A program made the translations under genes and the position numbers. The notes below the pieces were generated by a model. That model saw only the letters and a list, made by a program, of their open reading frames with translations, was not told the origin of the DNA and did not search any database. A stretch of DNA of 44,214 nt from an uncultured Clostridia bacterium (GTDB taxonomy: Bacteria; Bacillota; Clostridia; Christensenellales; UBA1242): positions 1 to 44,214 of the forward strand of contig CALKLQ010000033.1 in assembly GCA_937992055.1 (NCBI GenBank). Direction: 5' to 3'. Positions 37,331-44,214 of the stretch are shown here, one piece after another. The first letter of the stretch is position 1, and each line of letters begins with the position of its first letter.

Positions 37331-39163
37331 CTATTTTAAAATAGCCTTTATTCTTCTAACTCCGCTAGAACTAGCTTCCTCTTTAACAATTTTAAACAAG
37401 CCCAATTTTCCAGTATTGTCAACATGAGGACCGGTACAAATTTCCTTTGACGCGTTGCCTATTGTGTAAACAGAAACAATGTCAGGATATCTATCAATAA
37501 ACTGATGTTCTGCCCCACTTGCCACCGCGTCTTCTTTTTTCATTTCCTCTCTGACAACATCAATTTTTTCTTCTATCCAACAATTTACAATTTCCTCTAT
37601 TTTTGAAAGTTCCTCTTGAGAAAGTTTGTGGTCACAAGCAAAATCAAATCTAAGCCTTTCACCATTGATGTTTGAACCCATTTGATGAGAGCTTTCACCA
37701 ATTACCCTTTTTAGCGCAGCATTCAATAAATGAGTGGCGGTATGATATTTAGTTTCCATCTCTCCCAAACTTGCAAGACCGCTTTTCGCCTTTTCACTGG
37801 CATTTTTTGCCAATTCTTGATGTGCCTTAAAAGCCTCTTTGAAACCCTCTTCATCAACTTTTAAACCCTTTTCTGCCGCCATTTCAATTGTCATTTCAAT
37901 AGGAAATCCATAAGTGTCATACAGCCTAAATGCCGCCTTGCCACCTATAACTTTGTCAACGTTTTCATCATAATCTGGTACCGTCTTCATAAAAGCAATT
38001 TTTCTTTCAATTCCAGCAACCACCTTTTCAAATTCTTTAGTGCCAGTTTCAATTGTTTTTGCAAACTTTTCAATTTCCGCTTTAAAGCTTGAAATAATGT
38101 AGTCTTTATTTTGTTTCATTAAAGGAAAAGCCTCAGCATAAACCTTGTCAATAAAGATTGTGGCAATATCTAGCAATCTTTCGCTTTCTAGTCCAATCTT
38201 TTTTGCATGTCTAATTGACCTTCGCATAATCCTTCTTAAAATGTAACCCGCCCCCACGTTGCTTGGCAAAATTCCATTTACATCACCAATTAGCATGACG
38301 CTGGTTCTAGTATGGTCGGCGATAATTCGCATAGAGCGTGTAACTTCTTCTTTTTTTCCATACTCCAACCCTATTTGACTTTCAATAAAAGCGATGACCT
38401 CTGCAAACAAATCTGTCTTATACACATCAGTCAATCCATTTAAAAACATCAACATTCTTTCAAAGCCAAAACCGGTGTCCACATTTTTGTTTTTTAAAGG
38501 TCTATAGCAATCTCCATCTAATTTTTCATATTGCATATAAACATCATTTCCAATTTCAACGTAGCGTTTACATTTGCAATTTATATTACAATTATCACAA
38601 CATTTTTCATCCGTTATAGGATAAAACCATTCATTGTCTGGACCACAAGGGGTGTTGACAGTTCCCTCAAGCTCCCACCAATTATCATCTCTTCCCTGAT
38701 AAAATATGTTCTCTTTTTTTATACCCAAATTCAATAAATACTTTGCGGTTTCATCATCTTTGGGAATATTATCATCACCTTTAAACACGGTAGCACAAAT
38801 CTTATCTTTATCAAGACCAAATTCACTAGTTAAAAGTTCAAACGTCCAAGCCGTCTTTTCTTTTTTAAAATAATCTCCCAAACTCCAGTTCCCCATCATT
38901 TCAAAAAAGGTACAATGCGACTCGTCACCCACTTCATCAATGTCAATTGTTCTAACACAACCTTGGACATTGCAAAGCCTGGTTCCTTTAGGATGTTTTT
39001 GCCCAAGTAGATATGGCATCAAGGGTTGCATGCCCGCAACATTAAACATAACTCCAGTTGTTCCATCACCAATAAGTGAAACAGCACCTATGTCAACGTG
39101 CCCCCTTTGGGTGTAAAAATTAAGCCATTTATCCCTCAATTGCTTACTCGTAATTTTTTTCAT
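37331..39163 (-). CDS. alaS: Alanyl-tRNA synthetase, short form lacking the C-terminal domain
   Basis: AlaRS charges tRNA-Ala. The 610-residue product has the class II catalytic core (FFEMMGNWSLGDYFKKE, GFGFERMLMF), the tRNA-recognition helices, and the editing domain with the Zn site HTATHLLNA and CTGPH (Cys-x3-His). Standard AlaRS is about 870 residues; this ends right after the editing domain (SSSGVRRIKAILK), so the C-Ala/oligomerisation region is absent. A Cys cluster (EKCCDNCNINCKC) inside the catalytic domain suggests an extra zinc site. The ATG follows GGTGA. The truncated type is known from some reduced bacteria, so I do not regard it as a pseudogene: the stop is followed by a clean terminator. 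Confidence 0.95.
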   Translation of the reverse strand: MKKITSKQLRDKWLNFYTQRGHVDIGAVSLIGDGTTGVMFNVAGMQPLMPYLLGQKHPKGTRLCNVQGCVRTIDIDEVGDESHCTFFEMMGNWSLGDYFKKEKTAWTFELLTSEFGLDKDKICATVFKGDDNIPKDDETAKYLLNLGIKKENIFYQGRDDNWWELEGTVNTPCGPDNEWFYPITDEKCCDNCNINCKCKRYVEIGNDVYMQYEKLDGDCYRPLKNKNVDTGFGFERMLMFLNGLTDVYKTDLFAEVIAFIESQIGLEYGKKEEVTRSMRIIADHTRTSVMLIGDVNGILPSNVGAGYILRRIMRRSIRHAKKIGLESERLLDIATIFIDKVYAEAFPLMKQNKDYIISSFKAEIEKFAKTIETGTKEFEKVVAGIERKIAFMKTVPDYDENVDKVIGGKAAFRLYDTYGFPIEMTIEMAAEKGLKVDEEGFKEAFKAHQELAKNASEKAKSGLASLGEMETKYHTATHLLNAALKRVIGESSHQMGSNINGERLRFDFACDHKLSQEELSKIEEIVNCWIEEKIDVVREEMKKEDAVASGAEHQFIDRYPDIVSVYTIGNASKEICTGPHVDNTGKLGLFKIVKEEASSSGVRRIKAILK

Positions 39164-39363
39164 TTAATTCACCATTTTAATTAAGTAAAAATTTTGATAA
39201 ATAATCAATTTAAAAATATGTTTTTAGCTTTGAAAAAGCTTTGAACCATCAAAAAAACAAGCGTCTAAAATTTAAAAATGGAAATATTTATCAAGCAATA
39301 ATTAAAAAATATTTGCGATATAAGTATACTTAATTATATAAATTAAATCAAGTTTATTTTCCC

Positions 39364-39392
39364 TTGAAAAGAAAAATAATTTATGATATACT
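39364..39392 (+). promoter_or_regulatory. Promoter of the ABC-F gene
   Basis: TTGAAA (39364-39369), 17 nt, TATACT (39387-39392). A start near 39399 and TAGGAG 6 nt before the ATG. Confidence 0.75.
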
Positions 39393-39424
39393 CTCAAGGA
39401 ATTAATGATTTTTAGGAGATAATA

Positions 39425-40999
39425 ATGATACAAGCAATAAATGTCTCGCTTCAGTTTGGCGGACGGGTTCTATTTAAAGATGTAAACTTAAAATTTACAA
39501 AGGGAAACTGTTACGGAATAATAGGCGCAAATGGCAGTGGAAAATCCACCTTTTTGAAAATTCTAACAGGAGATTTAGAGCCAAACAAGGGCGAAATTTT
39601 CATGGACAAAGGCGAAAGAATGAGCGTACTTAACCAAAACCAAAACGCTTATGATGATTGCACAGTTTTACAGACCGTTCTTATGGGTCATAAAAAATTA
39701 TGGGATATTGGCAAAGAAAAGGATGAACTTTACCTCAAATCAGATTTTACCGAAGAGGATGGCATAAGAGCTGGCGAACTTGAAGCTGAATTTGCTGCAC
39801 TTGGTGGCTGGGAAGCTGATAGTGAGGCTAAAAGCCTTCTCTCCTCCATTGGAATAAGTGAAAGTGTTTTTGAAACAAAAATGAATGAAATTGACTCCAA
39901 ACAAAAGGTAAAAGTTCTGTTAGCTCAAGCCCTATTTGGCAATCCAGACATTTTGGTTTTAGATGAGCCAACTAACAACTTAGATTTCAAAACCACAGTT
40001 TGGCTGGAAAACTTTTTACTAGGATTTGAAAACACGGTCATAATTGTCAGCCATAATCGACATTTTTTGAACAAGGTCTGCACCCACATCTGCGATGTTG
40101 ACTATGGTCAAATAAACATGATGCTAGGAAACTACGATTTTTGGTTTGAAACAAGTCAACTCATGCAAAGACAACTAAAAGACCAAAACAAAAAGGCGGA
40201 ACAAAGGGCAAAAGAACTTAAAGACTTTATTGCAAGATTCTCTGCCAACGCCTCAAAATCTAAACAGGCCACGTCTAGAAAAAAAGAGCTTGAAAGATTG
40301 ACTATCGAGGATATTAAACCATCTTCAAGAAAATATCCTTTTATAGATTTTAAATTTGAACAAGAAATTGGAAAAGAAATTTTGATTGTCAAAAATCTCA
40401 CTTTAAAAGGTTTTTTTAACAATCTATCCTTCAATGTTTCTCACGGCGACAAAATTGCCTTTTTATGCTCAAATAGTCTTGTAATAACAAAGCTGTTTGA
40501 CGTTTTAACTGGAAAAATTCAAGCCGACAGCGGAACAGTTCATTGGGGGAAAACCATAAAACACTCCTATCTTCCACAAGATAATAGCGAATATTTTGAA
40601 GGCAACACTCTTTCAATTGTTGATTGGCTTCGTCAGTACTCTAAAGATCAAACAGAAATGTATATTCGTGGTTGGCTTGGAAGAATGCTTTTTTCTGGTG
40701 AAGAAGCTTTAAAACAGGTAAAAGTTTTGTCAGGTGGAGAAAAAGTTCGTTGTATGTTTGCAAAAATGATGTTAGAAGCAGGAAATCTTCTTTTACTAGA
40801 TGAACCAACCAATCATCTTGATCTTGAAAGCATAACCTCATTAAATAAAGGCATGATAAATTTTAGAGGCCCTATTCTTTTTACCTCTCATGACCAAGAA
40901 CTTGTAGAAACAGTGGCTAATAGAATTATTGATATCAAAGATGAAAATACCTTTGTTGACAAGACCTGTTCCTATAGCGAATATGCAAATTTAAATTAA
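39425..40999 (+). CDS. ABC-F family ribosome-associated ATPase, YbiT/YkpA type
   Basis: ABC-F proteins bind the ribosomal E site and rescue stalled ribosomes or protect from antibiotics; they have two ATPase domains and no membrane domain. The 524-residue product starts MIQAINVSLQFGGRVLFKDV like YkpA/YbiT. Domain 1 has Walker A GANGSGKST and Walker B LVLDEPTNNLD but a degenerate signature, EIDSKQKVKVLLAQAL (family LTGGEKVKVLLAQ). Domain 2 has no P-loop (CSNSLVITKLF), as is typical for this subfamily, and an intact signature (LSGGEKVRCMF) and Walker B. So only the composite site 1 looks complete. Confidence 0.93.
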   Translation: MIQAINVSLQFGGRVLFKDVNLKFTKGNCYGIIGANGSGKSTFLKILTGDLEPNKGEIFMDKGERMSVLNQNQNAYDDCTVLQTVLMGHKKLWDIGKEKDELYLKSDFTEEDGIRAGELEAEFAALGGWEADSEAKSLLSSIGISESVFETKMNEIDSKQKVKVLLAQALFGNPDILVLDEPTNNLDFKTTVWLENFLLGFENTVIIVSHNRHFLNKVCTHICDVDYGQINMMLGNYDFWFETSQLMQRQLKDQNKKAEQRAKELKDFIARFSANASKSKQATSRKKELERLTIEDIKPSSRKYPFIDFKFEQEIGKEILIVKNLTLKGFFNNLSFNVSHGDKIAFLCSNSLVITKLFDVLTGKIQADSGTVHWGKTIKHSYLPQDNSEYFEGNTLSIVDWLRQYSKDQTEMYIRGWLGRMLFSGEEALKQVKVLSGGEKVRCMFAKMMLEAGNLLLLDEPTNHLDLESITSLNKGMINFRGPILFTSHDQELVETVANRIIDIKDENTFVDKTCSYSEYANLN

Positions 41000-41150
41000 T
41001 AAATATAATTTTTTTGAATTTAAAAAAATAGAATTAGCTTATATATATTTTAACAATGAAAATCTTTCACAAGTTGCAGACCTGTTAGTCAACAAGAAAT
41101 TAGAGATTTTAATTTAATAAATATAAGTAAAAAAGGAAGGAAAAAGAAAT

Positions 41151-41423
41151 ATGTTAAGCGAAATTCAAAAAATCAACTTTACACCAAGAGCAAAAGAAGA
41201 GGCTAGAAAAATATTAAAAGAATTAGGCATAAGTAAATTCATAAAAGATACAGGTGATTTTATTTCAACACTTGATTTATATGTATCTTCACTAGTCACT
41301 CAAAAAGAATGTGAAAAAAATTCCATTGATGAAGAGTTACTAAAAATTTATGATTTACTTATAGATATTGTATTAGATAATGAAGAAGATTTAGATTTTT
41401 TAAACAATTTATTTTTTAATTAA
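41151..41423 (+). CDS. Hypothetical protein, 90 residues
   Basis: A small acidic, helical protein (ARKILKELGISKFIKDTGDF, then many Asp/Glu/Leu and a final LNNLFFN). No signal peptide, membrane segment or recognisable motif. It has a strong ribosome site (AAGGAAGG) and its own terminator, so it is likely a real gene. I can assign no function. Confidence 0.7.
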   Translation: MLSEIQKINFTPRAKEEARKILKELGISKFIKDTGDFISTLDLYVSSLVTQKECEKNSIDEELLKIYDLLIDIVLDNEEDLDFLNNLFFN

Positions 41424-41439
41424 AATATGTAACAAAAAG

Positions 41440-41464
41440 CCATAGAAAATATCTATGGTTTTTT
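41440..41464 (+). terminator. Terminator of the 90-residue orphan
   Basis: CCATAGA/TCTATGG stem with a 5-nt loop and a following run of six T. Confidence 0.75.
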
Positions 41465-41541
41465 CTTTGTAATTTATTAGTTTCAAAAAAATGACCGTTT
41501 GAGCTATTTTTTTTATTAATTTTCTTTAAATATTATTTAAT

Positions 41542-43044
41542 TTAAAAAAGACTACTTTCCATATCTTTTGGCGCTTCAATTTCAAGCAATTTTAAAACTG
41601 TTGGAGCAATATTTGATAGTGCACCATCAGATTTAAGTTCAACATCTTTATATCTTTCGCTTGCCAAAATAAATGGAACTTGGTTCATGGAATGACTGGT
41701 GACAACATTCCCATTTTTATCTAACATTACATCAGCATTGCCATGATCAGCAGTGATTATACAATCTCCATCAACGGCAAGAGTTGCAAGTGCAATAGCA
41801 TATGCGCATTTGTCAATACATCTAATCGCAGTCTTGGTTGCCTCAAAGTTGCCAGTATGTCCAATCATATCTGCATTTGAAAGATTAACAACAACAAAAT
41901 CGTATTTTCCAGATGCTATAACCTCCATTGTTTTTTCTGTAATATCATATGCCCTCATCTGCGGAATTGAGGAAAAATCAACAACATTATATGACTCAAT
42001 TAAACACCTGTCCTCTCCAGCATAACTTTGTTCAATACCGCCATTTAAGAAAAATGTAACATGAGCATATTTCGTGGTTTCAGAAATATGAAATTGTTTT
42101 AAATTATTTTTAGAAAGTATACTTGCCAAATTATTTTCAATAATATTTTTACCAAAAGCAACGTTTACATTTTTAAAATCAGGACTATATTCACACATAC
42201 TTACAAAACAAATATTTTTAAGATTTACAAGTTGCATCTGCTCAATATTTTGTTCCGCAATAGCTTGTGTTAATTCTCTTGCCCTGTCCGCTCTAAAATT
42301 AAAAAAGATAACACTATCATTACTTTGAATTTTTTTAACCTTTCCAATAATTGTTGGTTCAACAAATTCATCAAAAACACCATTACTATAACTTTCCTCT
42401 AAAGCTTCAGATGCATTCAAATAATAACTTTCTGCCCTACCTAGAACCAACATATCATATGCCTTTTGCAATCTGTCATATCTTTTTTCCCTATCCATAG
42501 CGTAAATCCGGCCACACAAGCTAACAATTCTTGCCTTTCCATCTATTTCATTTTGTATTTGTTTAATGATTTGCAAGCCTGTATTTTTAGGAGTGTCACG
42601 ACCATCCATGAAGGCATGGATATAAATATTTTTAATGCCATTTCTATTTGCAAGCTCCACCAAAGCAGTAAGATGATTAAGTTTAGAATGAATTCCCCCG
42701 TCCGATAAAAGCCCCATCAAATGAAGTGAAGAGTCAAATTTTTTACAATGGTCAATTGCATTTAAAAAAGCTTCGTTGTTGTCAAATTCGCCACTTTGAA
42801 TTGCATTGTTTATTCTGGTAAGTTCCTGCATAACAACCTTACCTGCACCAATATTAAGATGTCCAACCTCGCTACCACCCATCTGTCCATCTTCAAGACC
42901 AACTGCCCTGCCACAACAATTTAAAAGAGTGTGAGGATATCTAGCAGTAAGTTTATCTAAATTTTCTGTACCTGCCTGCAAAATAGCATTTCCATATTGT
43001 TCTTCACTATATCCAAATCCGTCTAAAATTACTAACGTTACCAT
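41542..43044 (-). CDS. gpmI: 2,3-bisphosphoglycerate-independent phosphoglycerate mutase
   Basis: Interconverts 3- and 2-phosphoglycerate in glycolysis using two Mn ions. The 500-residue product has the metal-binding start VTLVILDGFGYSEEQYGNAI, the catalytic Ser segment GGSEVGHLNIGAGK (Ser about residue 58), FMDGRDTPKNTG, and the C-terminal VNLSNADMIGHTGNFEAT and CIITADHGNADVML metal sites. Length matches the family (505-515). It has its own promoter at 43110-43139; the ribosome site is a run of G (AAGGGGG). Confidence 0.97.
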   Translation of the reverse strand: MVTLVILDGFGYSEEQYGNAILQAGTENLDKLTARYPHTLLNCCGRAVGLEDGQMGGSEVGHLNIGAGKVVMQELTRINNAIQSGEFDNNEAFLNAIDHCKKFDSSLHLMGLLSDGGIHSKLNHLTALVELANRNGIKNIYIHAFMDGRDTPKNTGLQIIKQIQNEIDGKARIVSLCGRIYAMDREKRYDRLQKAYDMLVLGRAESYYLNASEALEESYSNGVFDEFVEPTIIGKVKKIQSNDSVIFFNFRADRARELTQAIAEQNIEQMQLVNLKNICFVSMCEYSPDFKNVNVAFGKNIIENNLASILSKNNLKQFHISETTKYAHVTFFLNGGIEQSYAGEDRCLIESYNVVDFSSIPQMRAYDITEKTMEVIASGKYDFVVVNLSNADMIGHTGNFEATKTAIRCIDKCAYAIALATLAVDGDCIITADHGNADVMLDKNGNVVTSHSMNQVPFILASERYKDVELKSDGALSNIAPTVLKLLEIEAPKDMESSLF

Positions 43045-43109
43045 AAAACCCCCTTTTTTTAAAGAAAATAGTAAATGTTTTTTATTTTTGAACTGAATTT
43101 ATTATTATA

Positions 43110-43139
43110 AGTATAACAAATGGGAACTATAAAATGCAA
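43110..43139 (-). promoter_or_regulatory. Promoter of gpmI
   Basis: Minus strand TTGCAT (43139-43134), 18 nt, TATACT (43115-43110), with TGT directly before the -10. Confidence 0.65.
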
Positions 43140-43162
43140 TTTTCTAGCAAAAATTAAAATTT

Positions 43163-43190
43163 AAAAAAATACATGCTAAACATGTATTTT
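43163..43190 (-). terminator. Terminator of the coiled-coil orphan
   Basis: Perfect 10-bp stem AAAATACATG/CATGTATTTT with a 5-nt loop and a T-run on the minus strand. Confidence 0.8.
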
Positions 43191-43214
43191 AATCTATAAA
43201 TTATGATTATTAGT

Positions 43215-44150
43215 TTAAAAATTTTGTTCTTGTTGCGAATGTCTGTAAACCTGTCTGCCAAAATCAATATAGGTTTTCATTAAATTTTTAATCTGTTTAA
43301 GTTTTTGTAAATTTTCCTCTAACTTATTATTTTTGTCCTCAAACTCATTGTTGTCAACAAAATTAAATTTATTATATTTTTCTATTTCTACCAAATAAAA
43401 ATTTAAAAGCTTATTTTGAGTTATCAAGCTATTTTTAAGATTTTTATTAGACTGCTTTAAAGCCTTCTTTTCCTCTTTAGAAAGATTAAAAAGCTCAAGT
43501 TTAGCGATATTTTCATTTACCTTCTTTTTGGTTCGCTCAATTTCGTTTTTCATATAATCTATTTTTTTCTTGAGATCACAAAAATTTTTAAATTCAGAAT
43601 TTGCGTTTTGATTATTTTGTTCCGCTTTTAAATTTTCCTGTTTATTCCTCAAAAAATCTATTTTACTTTTAACATTTTCATAAGCCTGCTCCAAATATTT
43701 AGTGCCAACGTTCAATGCTTCGTAAAACATGCTATTGTCAATTTTTATTTTTTCATTTATCTCCATATCATTAGAATGGCATAGAAAAGGAAATATTATT
43801 GATTGTTCATCTTCTAAACATGCAAATCCATTAAGCTTTAATCTTTTTGCAACAAGCTGTAACAAAATTTTATTTTCACATGCTAGTTTTGCATTGTTCG
43901 CTATTGCATTAAAATTTATTTTGCTACTATTTAAATAAGCAAGATTTTCAAACATTTGTTTTGTAACAAGGTGTGCTAATTCATTTGAATACATCCTCAT
44001 TCCAGTTTCACTTATTTGTTTTTGAAGTGAACCTTCCATAAATTTAACTATTTCATTTACAAAATTCTGTTTTTTTATTTCATTATCAAAAGTTTTCCAA
44101 TTGCTATCTGACTCCTTGTCAGAACGCAATAAAAAATCATAAAAATTCAT
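43215..44150 (-). CDS. Hypothetical coiled-coil protein, 311 residues
   Basis: The N-terminal half (about 1-150) looks globular, with ELAHLVTKQMFENLAYLNSS and a Cys-containing FACLEDEQSIIFPFLCH. From about residue 155 to 300 it is a long Lys/Glu/Asn-rich heptad coiled coil (KKKIDYMKNEIERTKKKVNE and similar). No signal peptide or membrane segment, so probably cytoplasmic. AAGGAG lies before the ATG and overlaps the end of an upstream frame, so it is the second gene of an operon that continues beyond the window. No family recognised; the layout is compatible with a scaffold or nucleic-acid-associated protein, but that is only inference. Confidence 0.7.
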   Translation of the reverse strand: MNFYDFLLRSDKESDSNWKTFDNEIKKQNFVNEIVKFMEGSLQKQISETGMRMYSNELAHLVTKQMFENLAYLNSSKINFNAIANNAKLACENKILLQLVAKRLKLNGFACLEDEQSIIFPFLCHSNDMEINEKIKIDNSMFYEALNVGTKYLEQAYENVKSKIDFLRNKQENLKAEQNNQNANSEFKNFCDLKKKIDYMKNEIERTKKKVNENIAKLELFNLSKEEKKALKQSNKNLKNSLITQNKLLNFYLVEIEKYNKFNFVDNNEFEDKNNKLEENLQKLKQIKNLMKTYIDFGRQVYRHSQQEQNF

Positions 44151-44151
44151 G

Positions 44152-44214
44152 TTAACTCCTTGTTATGTTTTGCGGATATTTGTTTAAAATATCATCAATT
44201 TTTTGTTTTGTTTC
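44152..44214 (-). CDS. 3' end of an upstream gene, cut by window
   Basis: An open frame enters from the right edge and ends with TAA at 44154, reading ETKQKIDDILNKYPQNITRS. It overlaps the Shine-Dalgarno of the next gene and ends one base before its ATG, the spacing expected for operon neighbours. Too little is visible for assignment. Confidence 0.4.
   Translation of the reverse strand, partial: ETKQKIDDILNKYPQNITRS

Noticed and set aside
39164..39424. Possible T-box leader upstream of alaS
   Set aside because: I looked for the conserved T-box sequence and an antiterminator/terminator pair on the minus strand and saw neither.
1..44214. tRNA genes
   Set aside because: I scanned for the TTCRANNC T-loop with flanking stems and CCA-end acceptor stems and saw none; a covariance search could still find a diverged one.

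Overview
The window is AT-rich chromosomal DNA of a low-G+C Gram-positive type bacterium. It uses the standard code: TGA ends several genes (pth, sepF, the GntR gene) and TGG encodes Trp. Support for a Firmicutes/Clostridia-like, possibly genome-reduced, host comes from SepF, a long SRP RNA with an Alu domain, zinc-type L33, a YtrA-like GntR/ABC operon and many A-box-perfect SigA-type promoters. I cannot name a genus. About 46 protein genes are visible, mostly housekeeping, with no phage, transposase or CRISPR array.

Layout. 1-4.3 kb (-): a degenerate GlmU-like gene, pth and mfd (cut by the window edge), read from a promoter that ends at the ATG. 4.4-7.0 kb: a low-molecular-weight phosphatase (-), divergent from two tandem CPBP membrane proteases (+). 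7.0-7.25 kb: a compact intergenic element of nested inverted repeats. 7.3-10.5 kb (-): tig-clpP-clpX protein quality control. 10.6-12.7 kb (-): sepF-lspA-rluD and a small membrane protein. 12.9-16.5 kb (-): a heterodimeric ABC exporter with one degenerate ATP site. 16.9-17.7 kb (-): an orphan. 17.9-20.3 kb (-): rpmG-secE-nusG-rplK-rplA with an attenuator-like leader and a candidate L1 binding site. 20.6-23.7 kb (+): a 620-residue orphan with a consensus promoter, then GtrA-like and TspO-like membrane proteins. 23.8-25.6 kb: a DisA_N/DACN-like protein, an unlisted 53-residue zinc ribbon and an XRE regulator around a palindromic operator. 25.5-28.2 kb: class II aldolase, a lipoprotein, a frameshifted mini zinc-finger gene and SRP RNA. 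28.2-30.1 kb (-): GntR-ABC-permease. 30.4-32.4 kb (+): a secreted orphan and a small orphan. 32.5-37.0 kb (-): two parallel operons, each a HipA/HipT-like kinase followed by a HipS-like small protein and one pyrophosphate enzyme (galU or ppa). 37.3-44.2 kb: a short alanyl-tRNA synthetase (-), an ABC-F protein (+), a small orphan (+), gpmI (-) and a coiled-coil orphan (-).

Most distinctive: (1) duplicated HipT/HipS-like modules in 'kinase then small partner' order with no HipB, one operon making PPi through GalU and the other destroying it through Ppa; (2) a group of genes whose -10 boxes lie 6-7 nt before the ATG, implying leaderless mRNAs next to genes with strong Shine-Dalgarno sites; (3) a DACN-like nucleotide-binding protein beside an XRE regulator whose 20-bp perfect palindrome fills the spacer of a consensus promoter; (4) structured intergenic elements at 7.0-7.25 kb and 31.6-31.75 kb.
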